A stretch of DNA of 64,000 bases from Ralstonia sp. SET104 (lineage in GTDB: Bacteria > Pseudomonadota > Gammaproteobacteria > Burkholderiales > Burkholderiaceae), in contig NZ_BHVX01000018.1 of assembly GCF_003851545.1 (NCBI RefSeq), forward strand, positions 23,869 through 87,868, in the 5' to 3' direction. Below, piece after piece: positions 54,011-64,000 of the stretch. The notes under the pieces are model-generated. The model was not told where the DNA came from and searched no databases. It worked only from the letters and a program-made list of their open reading frames with translations. The position numbers and the translations under genes are program-made. Numbering within the stretch: position 1 is the first letter of the stretch; each line of letters starts with the position of its first letter.

Positions 54011-55636
54011 ATGTCCAAAGCCGCCATCGTTCGCGAACCCATTCTCGTCGTCGATGACGAGGCCGACCTGCGCGAGCTGCTGGAAATTTCTCTGCGCCGG
54101 ATGGGGCATGACGTCGTACTCGCAAGCAGCCTGGCTGAGGCGCGCGAGGCGCTATCGCGCCAGCGCTTTGCACTCGTGCTGACCGACATGCGCCTGGGCG
54201 ATGGCCTGGGCATTGAACTTGTGCGCCAGCTTTCGGCCACGGCCGACCGCACTCCCGTGGCCGTCATCACCGCCTACGGCAGCGCCGAGAACGCGGTGGA
54301 AGCGCTCAAGGCCGGTGCGTTTGACTACATCGCCAAGCCGCTCTCGCTCGACCAACTGCGCAGCCTGGTGCTCAACGCGCTGGGCCGCCAGCAACGCGAT
54401 CCTGATCCCGGCAATGCTGACTTGGCCGAGCGTACCAACGACCTGTTGCCCGGCCACTCTGCGGCGATGCAGGAAGTGCGCCGCTCGCTGATGCGTCTGG
54501 CGCGCAGCATGGCGCCGGTGGTGATCAGCGGCGAATCGGGCAGCGGCAAGGAGCGTGCGGCACGCGCTGTTCATGCCCTGTCTGCGCGCGCATCGCGACC
54601 CTTCGTGGCCGTCAACTGCGGCGCGATTCCCGAGAACCTGATGGAGGCCGAGTTTTTCGGCTACGTGAAGGGGGCCTTCACTGGCGCAGATGGCGATCGC
54701 CAGGGCTTCTTCCAGGCGGCCAACGGCGGCACGCTCATGCTCGACGAAGTGGCTGACTTGCCGCTCACGATGCAGGTGAAATTGCTGCGCGCGTTGCAAG
54801 AGCGCCGCGTGCGCAAGATCGGCGAAAGCCGCGAAGAGCCGGTCGACGTGCGCGTGGTGTGCGCGAGCCACCAGAACCTCGCGCGTCTGGTGGCTGCCGG
54901 CCGTTTCCGCGAAGACTTGTTCTACCGCCTGAACGTGCTGGAGCTGCGCATGCCCACGCTGCGCGAGCGCGCCGAAGACGTGCCCGTGCTGGCTGGCGTG
55001 CTGCTTGAGCAACTCGCCAGCCGCTACGGCGATCCGCGGCCCAAGCGGCTGACGCGCCCGGCGCTGCAGCAACTCTGCGCCTATCCGTTCCCTGGCAACG
55101 TGCGCGAGCTGGAGAACCTGCTGGAGCGCGCGTACGCGTTTGCCGAAGGCGAATCGATTGATGTGGATGACCTGGGCGCGCTGGGTGCCGAGATCGAGCG
55201 CTCGCCGCTGTTCCATCGCACGCGCGAAGCGCAGGCTGCTGCAGCCGCTAACCACCCCATGGCGCCGCCGCCGATGACGGCGTGGCCAGATGCTGTCTAC
55301 ATGCCAGCACCCGTGCCTGGCCCGATGGGGATGCCGCAGCCGATGGCGCAGCCTGCGGAGCCCGCCCCGGCCGCGCCACCGGCAGAGCCGGCGCTGCCGA
55401 GCGTCACGTTGCCGATCGACCTGCCCGCCTATCTGGAATCGGTCGAGCGCAACGTGATCCTGGCCGCGCTGGACCAGACCGGTTTCAACCGCACGGCAGC
55501 GGCCAAGCTGCTCGGCTTGTCGTTTCGCCAGTTGCGCTATCGGATGCAGCAGTTGGGCATTCGTGATCCACGCGATATTGAAACGGTCGGCGGTTTGGGT
55601 GAAGCGGCTGGCAACGGCGTGAACGGCGATGTCTAA
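54011..55636 (+). CDS. pilR: Sigma-54 response regulator PilR
   Basis: A 541-residue NtrC-type activator. The receiver has phospho-acceptor Asp59 (VLTDMRLGDG) and acidic pair DDE. The AAA+ domain has Walker A GESGSGK at 174-180, the sigma-54 loop GAFTGA at 221-226 and an Arg finger region. A Pro/Ala/Met-rich linker (about 415-470) leads to a Fis-type HTH (NRTAAAKLLGLSFRQLRYRM). It activates pilA, which is not in this window. The end overlaps ampD by 8 bp. Confidence 0.95.
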   Translation: MSKAAIVREPILVVDDEADLRELLEISLRRMGHDVVLASSLAEAREALSRQRFALVLTDMRLGDGLGIELVRQLSATADRTPVAVITAYGSAENAVEALKAGAFDYIAKPLSLDQLRSLVLNALGRQQRDPDPGNADLAERTNDLLPGHSAAMQEVRRSLMRLARSMAPVVISGESGSGKERAARAVHALSARASRPFVAVNCGAIPENLMEAEFFGYVKGAFTGADGDRQGFFQAANGGTLMLDEVADLPLTMQVKLLRALQERRVRKIGESREEPVDVRVVCASHQNLARLVAAGRFREDLFYRLNVLELRMPTLRERAEDVPVLAGVLLEQLASRYGDPRPKRLTRPALQQLCAYPFPGNVRELENLLERAYAFAEGESIDVDDLGALGAEIERSPLFHRTREAQAAAAANHPMAPPPMTAWPDAVYMPAPVPGPMGMPQPMAQPAEPAPAAPPAEPALPSVTLPIDLPAYLESVERNVILAALDQTGFNRTAAAKLLGLSFRQLRYRMQQLGIRDPRDIETVGGLGEAAGNGVNGDV

Positions 55637-56231
55637 GCCGCCGGCGCTGCATGTCAATGCCGACGGCTGGGTGGGCGGCGTGCGCCGTCATCCGTCACCG
55701 AACATCGACGTGCGGCCCGACGGCATGCCGATTGACCTGATCGTGCTGCACAACATCAGCCTGCCGCCCGCGCAGTCCGAAGCTGACTTCGGCACGGACG
55801 CTGTGCTCGACTTCTTCACCAACACGCTCGACTGCGACGCGCACCCGTACTTCGACCAGTTGCGCGGCGTGCGCGTGTCGGCGCATTTCTTCATCCGCCG
55901 CACGGGCGAGTGCGTGCAGTTTGCGCCGTGCGATGCGCGTGCGTGGCATGCCGGCGCATCGGAGTTTTTCGGCCGCACGCGCTGCAACGATTTCTCGGTC
56001 GGCATTGAGATCGAGGGTACGGACGACCTGCCTTTCACGCCTGAGCAGTACGCCACCACGGCAGCACTCGTGCGGGCGATCTGTGTGGCGTATCCGATTG
56101 CGGCGATTGCCGGGCATTCCGACATCGCGCCCGGCCGCAAGACCGATCCGGGGCCGCGCTTCGACTGGGCGCATCTGCGTGCCCTTGGCGGGTTCGACAC
56201 GGCGCTGTTTCCATATCAGCGCACGTTCTAA
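55629..56231 (+). CDS. ampD: 1,6-anhydro-N-acetylmuramyl-L-alanine amidase AmpD
   Basis: AmpD (200 aa) is a cytoplasmic zinc amidase that removes the peptide from anhydro-muropeptides and keeps beta-lactamase induction low. The zinc ligands are His41 (VLHNIS), the His in ARAWHAG region or GHSDIAPGRKTDPG, and the Asp of KTDPG. Length and lack of a signal peptide fit AmpD rather than AmiD. Confidence 0.95.
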   Translation: MSKPPALHVNADGWVGGVRRHPSPNIDVRPDGMPIDLIVLHNISLPPAQSEADFGTDAVLDFFTNTLDCDAHPYFDQLRGVRVSAHFFIRRTGECVQFAPCDARAWHAGASEFFGRTRCNDFSVGIEIEGTDDLPFTPEQYATTAALVRAICVAYPIAAIAGHSDIAPGRKTDPGPRFDWAHLRALGGFDTALFPYQRTF

Positions 56232-56544
56232 CGCTGCACGACAACGCCGCTCCGAACCCAGCCTGCGCGTATCCTGACCTGTCCAGATCTGCTTGAGCCC
56301 GGTACCCGCCACATCCGAGCCATGGACACCAGTACCGCAGCCAGTTGTACGGGGGAGGGGACAACACGAACACCATCTCGATTGGCTTGTGACATGAGTC
56401 ACGGCTCCATCTCGTCATCGGGAAGCCGCATGCTAGGCGCGCATAGTTGGGTGCTAGCCTCAATTCACAAAATTCAATCTCATGCCGGTATGGGTACCGG
56501 TTGCTCGCGTTCTCCTCTCTGCGTTCTCCTTCTGGTTAAACGCC
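56232..56544. other. Convergent gap between ampD and plcN
   Basis: No supportable gene. A short dyad, CCGGTA (56485-56490) with TACCGG (56495-56500), is near the plcN end. No clear terminator with a U-tract was found for either gene. Confidence 0.5.
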
Positions 56545-58704
56545 TCAGGTGCCCATGGCCGGGTCGGACACACCGTCCTTGCCGGTTTCCATGCGCCCGG
56601 CAAAGCGCCGCGTAAAGCCCCCCTGCGGCACCGTCACCGTGAAGTCGTACCAGTTGCCCTGGCGCGCGATCGGCCAGTGCTGGTCGAGCTGCTTGCCTGC
56701 CGGGATGTCGAATGTCCACGGGCCGTCGGCGCGGTACGCGTTGGGCTTGACGGTGAAGGTGCAGCCGGCGGTGCCGGTGTTCATCATCGTCACGTAGACC
56801 TCGGCGTTGGCCAGGTCGTAGCACACGCGGATTTCCGGTGCGCTCGAACCCGCTGCCGACACGGCGCTCGCATCGCCCGCGAATGCGCGGTGGAAGCCGT
56901 TGGGGCCGAGCACCCACAGGTCGTACTTGCCGTTGTCGGCGCTGAACACATCCCACGTGTCGTCGAGCATCTTGCCGGGCTCGACGGCGTAGCGGCGGGG
57001 CACACGGTCCAGGTGCAGGCGGTCGTACACGTGGAAGACGGCGGCGGCTGTGCCGGTGTTGCTGAAGATCAGGCGCAGCGCGCGGTTGGTGGCGTCTTCA
57101 CGGGCGCTGACGTGCAGCTCGTATGGCAGGGCGCGCGAGGGGCGCGTACCGGTAGCCTGCACGGGCATTTGCTGCGCGGTCACCGAGGGCACGGGCACCT
57201 GCGGCTTCAACCCCTGCGCCGTGCGGATCGAATCGGCGGTGGCTTTGTCGCGGCTGGGCAGGGTAGGCAGCGTTTCGTTGTTCGGGTTGACGAAGTTGAA
57301 GGCGCTGGTCAGGTCGCCCAGCACCGCGCGGCGGTACGCGCTGATGTTGGTCTCCTTGACGTTGAAGCGCAGCTCCAGGAAGCGCAGCACCGAGGTGTGG
57401 TCGAACGCCTGCGAGTTGACCCAGCCGCCGCGGCTCCACGGCGAGACGATGTACATCGGCACGCGCGGGCCGGGGCCGTACGGGTGTTGGTCGGTGTGAT
57501 ATTCGCCGGCGGTGCTGACCGTAGATTTGCCGGCCAGCACGCCGTTGTCATACGCCGGGGCGGCGGGCGGCGGCACGTGGTCGAAGAAGCCGTCGTTCTC
57601 ATCAAAGTTGATGAAGAGCACGGTCTTGCTCCACACGGCCGGGTTGGCGGTGAGCGCGTTGAGCACTTCCTGCGTGTACCACGCGCCCTGCACCGGGCTC
57701 GACGGCCCGGGGTGCTCGGAGTACGTGGCCGGTGCGACGATCCACGACACCTGCGGCAGAAGGCCTGCGGCAATGTCGTCTTTCAGTGCCTGCAGGAACC
57801 CGCCATCCGGCATGGTGTTGCCCACGCCCTTGATCAGCGGGCTGATGATTTCGTCGGCCGGGGTATATGGCGGGAACGGGCTGCCGTCCTTCAGGTTGCC
57901 GCGCGCGGCGTTGGCGTCGCGGTATGCCTTGAAGCCGGCGAGCGGGTTGTCGGTGAAGTTGTCCGGCATGTTCTGGTAGACCTTCCATGACACGCCAGCC
58001 GTTTGCAAGCGCTCGGGGTAAGTCGTCCAGTTGTAAGTGACGCTGGCGTCGAGGTGGTCGCCGCTGTTGTCGATGACGGGGCCGCCTGCCGCACCCGTCG
58101 GGTCGTTTGTGCCCGTCCAGTGGAACAGGCGGTTGGTGTTGGTGCCGCCGTGAAAGCCGCAGTGATACGCATCGCAAAGCGTAAAGGCGTTCGCCAGCGC
58201 GAACTGGAAATCCAGTTCGGTCTGCTTGTAATAGCCCATCGATTGGGTTTGCTTGTAGGTCGGCCACTTGCTCATGCGGCCCAGATCCCACGCCTGCTGT
58301 GCATCCGGATAGCTGTGCGGCGTGCCGCTGACGCGCTGTGCGTTGCCGGCGCTGCTGTCGAGGTAATACGGCAACACCACGCGGCTCGGCCCGCTGCTTG
58401 GCACGTACGTCTGCTGCCACACATTCATGCCGCCCGCGAGCGGGATCGGGAAACGATCACCAAAGCCGCGCACGCCCTGCAGCGTGCCGAAGTAGTTGTC
58501 GAACGAGCGGTTCTCCTGCATCAGGATCACCACGTGTTCAACGTCGCGCATCGTGCCGGTGGCGTTGTTGGCGGGAATCGCCAGCGCGCGGCGGATCGAC
58601 GGCGGGAAGGCGGCCAGTGCAGCAGCGGACATTGCGCCCGTGCCAGCCATTTTGAGGAAGTTGCGGCGATTGCCGTTGTTCGTGGGTTTCGTGTCGGAAG
58701 TCAT
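56545..58704 (-). CDS. plcN: Phosphocholine-type phospholipase C, Tat-exported
   Basis: A 719-residue enzyme like the non-hemolytic phospholipase C of Pseudomonas. It has a twin-arginine signal (NRRNFLKMAGTG, residues about 12-23). The phosphoesterase domain starts with VEHVVILMQENRSFDNYFGT and contains INFDENDGFFDHVPPP. Two C-terminal DUF756 repeats follow (about 530-620 and 640-710). Hemolytic or not cannot be told from sequence. The ATG at 58704 is the start; 34 bp upstream ends a small lipoprotein gene. Confidence 0.92.
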   Translation of the reverse strand: MTSDTKPTNNGNRRNFLKMAGTGAMSAAALAAFPPSIRRALAIPANNATGTMRDVEHVVILMQENRSFDNYFGTLQGVRGFGDRFPIPLAGGMNVWQQTYVPSSGPSRVVLPYYLDSSAGNAQRVSGTPHSYPDAQQAWDLGRMSKWPTYKQTQSMGYYKQTELDFQFALANAFTLCDAYHCGFHGGTNTNRLFHWTGTNDPTGAAGGPVIDNSGDHLDASVTYNWTTYPERLQTAGVSWKVYQNMPDNFTDNPLAGFKAYRDANAARGNLKDGSPFPPYTPADEIISPLIKGVGNTMPDGGFLQALKDDIAAGLLPQVSWIVAPATYSEHPGPSSPVQGAWYTQEVLNALTANPAVWSKTVLFINFDENDGFFDHVPPPAAPAYDNGVLAGKSTVSTAGEYHTDQHPYGPGPRVPMYIVSPWSRGGWVNSQAFDHTSVLRFLELRFNVKETNISAYRRAVLGDLTSAFNFVNPNNETLPTLPSRDKATADSIRTAQGLKPQVPVPSVTAQQMPVQATGTRPSRALPYELHVSAREDATNRALRLIFSNTGTAAAVFHVYDRLHLDRVPRRYAVEPGKMLDDTWDVFSADNGKYDLWVLGPNGFHRAFAGDASAVSAAGSSAPEIRVCYDLANAEVYVTMMNTGTAGCTFTVKPNAYRADGPWTFDIPAGKQLDQHWPIARQGNWYDFTVTVPQGGFTRRFAGRMETGKDGVSDPAMGT

Positions 58705-58738
58705 GTCGGTCTCAGGCGTGCAAGCGTGCAGGGCAATG

Positions 58739-58933
58739 TCAGGGCGCACAGCGCAGGGTCGGCTTGGTGGCGGGCGGTTGACCGGGCTGATCCGGTTGTG
58801 CGGCGCCGGGGCTGGTGCCTGGTGTGCCGTCGTTCGAATCGCCACCGCAGGCCGACAGCGACAGGGTGGCGGCACACAGCAGCACGGCAGCCAGCCATTG
58901 CGGGCGCGCCAAGTGTGGGAGAAGAGGGGTCAT
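58739..58933 (-). CDS. Small lipoprotein upstream of plcN
   Basis: A 64-residue open frame with a good lipoprotein signal: hydrophobic WLAAVLLCAATLSLS then lipobox LSAC, Cys33. The mature part is 32 residues, rich in Gly/Pro/Gln, ending TLRCAP. No ribosome-binding site is obvious. It lies 34 bp before plcN in the same direction, so co-expression is likely. Confidence 0.55.
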   Translation of the reverse strand: MTPLLPHLARPQWLAAVLLCAATLSLSACGGDSNDGTPGTSPGAAQPDQPGQPPATKPTLRCAP

Positions 58934-59354
58934 GTGCGGTCTCGTTCGGGTCGGGAAGAGGCGCGGGATTGCGGGCGGTACCCAGACCGCCGTGAGCGCA
59001 GACCCATGCCGTGCGACCGAAGCGTAAGGACGGGCCCTGTCGCTCAAGTGACAGCCGCGGCAAGAATGCTGATGCCGCTATTCGGATTTCTTGCGCGAGC
59101 GAAATGTGAGTGGGTAGCGCACCCTGCACCAGCGCAGTGCGCCACACACATGCCCCTACCGCAGATGGGGCGACGTCTATTGAACTTGCGACGCCGATAG
59201 AAAGAATTATTCTGAAGAGGCCGTCATTGCGACGCCGCACGCCAGCCCCGCCGACCCGTTGTGCCGCTTGGGATGGCGGGTTTGCGGCACTGCGTTTGGA
59301 TTGAGAAAACCCTCCTTCGTCGCCATCTGTCAAGACTGGTCTTGTTTGATCGAT

Positions 59355-59401
59355 CCACTATACTTAGGGCCAATCCCGGGCTGACACACTAGATGTAGTG
59401 G
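59355..59401 (+). promoter_or_regulatory. Two NrdR-like boxes upstream of nrdA
   Basis: Box 1 CCACTATACTTAGGGC (59355-59370) and box 2 ACACTAGATGTAGTGG (59386-59401) both resemble the NrdR consensus ACACWATATWTAGTGT. Their starts are 31 bp apart, three helical turns, as in known nrd operators. Box 1 covers the TATACT -10-like sequence. NrdR with dATP would repress here. Confidence 0.7.
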
Positions 59402-59546
59402 TGACTTTCCGGGATTCTTATTTCGGCGCCACGCGGGGGCGGGCGTACGGCGGGTCAAGCCGACGCTTGGGAGCTGAGAAAAGGCAAGGGTCTTTTCCGT
59501 CTCATTTCTTCGCACAGCGCAAAGGTTCGCCAAGGGGTGTCCTACC

Positions 59547-59562
59547 TATCGGCGAGCCGATA
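59547..59562. promoter_or_regulatory. 16-bp dyad in the nrdA leader
   Basis: TATCGGC-GA-GCCGATA, ending 26 bp before the nrdA ATG. It could fold as a hairpin in the mRNA or bind a dimeric protein. The arms are identical to those of the palindrome at 28446-28463. Confidence 0.5.
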
Positions 59563-59588
59563 AAACGAACGGTTCAACAGGAGTCCAC

Positions 59589-62573
<2,985 letters not shown>

Positions 62574-62689
62574 GTCTAAACAGTGTCTGAGGTTGCTCCC
62601 GCGCAAGCGGGGGCGACGTGACTTGGATGACACTGGAATCGCGCTCCGAAAGAGCGGAAGCGACGAGCAAAGAATCAGGAGAAACACAT

Positions 62690-63898
62690 ATGCTGAGCTG
62701 GGACGACGACGTCAAACCTGCCGCACAACCGCAAGCTGCACCGCAGCCTGTGTACCAACCGCAGCCGCAACTGCAACCCGTCTCTGCTGATCAAGGGGGC
62801 GTGCTGCCGCCGTCGGCCACCGCTGCCGCCGGCACGGGCATCCTCGGCAACAACCCGAACGCTGCCGCCGCACAGAGCAACCGCCGTGTGAACGCCGCCG
62901 ACAAGCGCGTCATCAACGGCGCGACCGACGTCAACCAACTGGTTCCGTTCAAGTACAAGTGGGCGTGGGAAAAGTACCTGGCCGGCTGTGCGAACCACTG
63001 GATGCCGCAAGAGATCAACATGTCGCGCGACATCGCCCTGTGGAAAGACCCGAACGGTCTGACCGAAGACGAGCGCCGCATCATCAAGCGCAACCTGGGC
63101 TTCTTCGTGACGGCCGACTCGCTGGCCGCCAACAATATCGTGCTGGGCACGTACCGCCAGATTACCGCGCCGGAATGCCGCCAATACCTGCTGCGTCAGG
63201 CGTTTGAAGAGGCGATCCACACGCACGCTTACCAGTACATCGTTGAATCGCTGGGCCTGAACGAGGCCGAGATCTTCAACGCGTACCACGAGGTGCAGTC
63301 GATCCGCGACAAGGACGAGTTCCTGATCCCGTTCATCGACACGCTGACCGACCCGTCGTTCAAGACCGGTACGCCCGAGAACGATCAGAAGCTGCTGAAG
63401 TCGCTCATCGTCTTCGCCTGCATCATGGAAGGCCTGTTCTTCTACGTCGGTTTCACGCAAATTCTTGCGATGGGCCGTCAGAACAAGATGACCGGTGCCG
63501 CCGAGCAGTACCAGTACATCCTGCGCGACGAGTCGCTGCACTGCAATTTCGGCATCGACCTGATCAACCAGATCAAGCTGGAGAACCCGCACCTGTGGAC
63601 GGCCGAATTCAAGGCCGAGATCACGGAGCTGTTCAAGAAGGCCGTCGACCTGGAATACCGCTACGCAGAAGACACCATGCCGCGCGGCGTGCTGGGCCTG
63701 AACGCACCGATGTTCAAGGGCTATCTGCGCTTCATCTGCAACCGCCGCTGCCAGCAGATCGGCCTGGACGCCTTGTTCCCGAATGAGGAAAACCCGTTCC
63801 CGTGGATGAGCGAGATGATTGACCTGAAGAAGGAACGCAACTTCTTCGAGACGCGTGTGATCGAGTACCAGACCGGTGGTGCGCTGTCCTGGGAGTGA
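62690..63898 (+). CDS. nrdB: Class Ia ribonucleoside-diphosphate reductase, beta subunit
   Basis: NrdB (402 aa) holds the diiron centre and tyrosyl radical. Carboxylate and His ligands lie in the helices of [25 protein letters not shown] and [12 protein letters not shown] Gln/Pro-rich N-terminal stretch (residues about 9-50) precedes the core. The C-terminus QTGGALSWE docks to NrdA. A good AGGAG lies before the ATG at 62690. Confidence 0.96.
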   Translation: MLSWDDDVKPAAQPQAAPQPVYQPQPQLQPVSADQGGVLPPSATAAAGTGILGNNPNAAAAQSNRRVNAADKRVINGATDVNQLVPFKYKWAWEKYLAGCANHWMPQEINMSRDIALWKDPNGLTEDERRIIKRNLGFFVTADSLAANNIVLGTYRQITAPECRQYLLRQAFEEAIHTHAYQYIVESLGLNEAEIFNAYHEVQSIRDKDEFLIPFIDTLTDPSFKTGTPENDQKLLKSLIVFACIMEGLFFYVGFTQILAMGRQNKMTGAAEQYQYILRDESLHCNFGIDLINQIKLENPHLWTAEFKAEITELFKKAVDLEYRYAEDTMPRGVLGLNAPMFKGYLRFICNRRCQQIGLDALFPNEENPFPWMSEMIDLKKERNFFETRVIEYQTGGALSWE

Positions 63899-63939
63899 TC
63901 TTCTCGTTCCCAGATTTGAAAAAGGGCCCGTCAGGGCCT

Positions 63940-63979
63940 AATGCCGTTCAGTTAAGACCTGAACGGCATTTTTGTTTTT
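63940..63979 (+). terminator. Terminator after nrdB
   Basis: A perfect 12-bp stem, AATGCCGTTCAG (63940-63951) with CTGAACGGCATT (63959-63970) and a 7-nt loop, is followed by TTTTGTTTTT. Confidence 0.92.
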
Positions 63980-64000
63980 AGGGGTTGGAGTTGTAAACAG

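Larger units (their letters stand above)
58934..59588. other. Regulatory gap between plcN unit and nrdA
   Basis: A 655-bp gap. The first 350 bp show no clear gene or signal. The rest holds the nrdA control region: a dyad CAAGAC-TG-GTCTTG (59331-59344), two NrdR-like boxes, a TATACT -10-like hexamer (59359-59364) and a dyad near the start of nrdA (59547-59562). Confidence 0.6.

Overview
The window is a piece of a high-G+C betaproteobacterial chromosome, most likely Ralstonia (R. pickettii group). This rests on gene order and protein character only (a murD-to-ftsZ cell-wall cluster, lpxC-dciA-M23 peptidase-secA-argJ, coaE-pilDCB, ispB/rplU-rpmA-obgE-proB, ffh-pilSR-ampD, nrdAB); no database search was possible.

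Layout. 1-8947 is the end of the dcw cluster, all on +, with four ATGA start/stop overlaps, ending at a terminator at 9237-9278. 9349-16964 holds a peroxiredoxin, lpxC, dciA (on -), an M23 peptidase, secA and argJ. 16982-18323 has a DUF815 ATPase and mutT. 18316-28297 reads leftward: corC-like gene, pilB, pilC, pilD, coaE, zapD, yacG. A group II intron of about 2.8 kb (19342-22143) separates coaE from zapD. 28471-33038 is a compact IclR-controlled catabolic cluster (cyclase, SDR, AtoE-type carrier, muconolactone-isomerase-like protein, YciI protein). 33436-38176 is an accessory stretch with traT, a lipoprotein gene split by an IS21-family element, and a DUF4189 protein; it ends at tRNA-Pro(CGG). 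38435-50540 is mostly housekeeping (ispB, rplU-rpmA-obgE-proB, rppH, proS, transglycosylase, prolyl-4-hydroxylase, MarC, HPRT, ffh). 50711-56231 is the YpjD-like protein, PP0621-like protein, pilS, pilR and ampD. 56545-58933 is a Tat-exported phospholipase C with a small lipoprotein. 59589-63898 is nrdA-nrdB with two NrdR-like boxes upstream.

Themes. Division and envelope genes dominate: septal murein (MurD, FtsW, MurG, MurC, DdlB, FtsQAZ, ZapD), murein recycling (AmpD, lytic transglycosylase, M23 peptidase) and lipid A (LpxC). Type IV pilus genes occur in two blocks (pilBCD and pilSR). dNTP supply comes from nrdAB.

Most notable. (1) The group II intron has an EBS1/IBS1 match, a 34-nt domain V and a domain VI with a single bulged A. 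With the branch point at -8, splicing would join AT to G and make an ATG in frame with zapD, so the intron may sit inside the zapD start codon. (2) The IS21-family element has a clean 6-bp target duplication; removing it restores a 235-codon lipoprotein gene. Its own istA carries an in-frame amber codon. (3) The five-gene catabolic cluster has an unassigned substrate and a perfect 18-bp palindrome 7 bp before its IclR gene; the same 7-bp arms recur in the nrdA leader. I found no CRISPR array, rRNA or prophage. No defence system was recognised.
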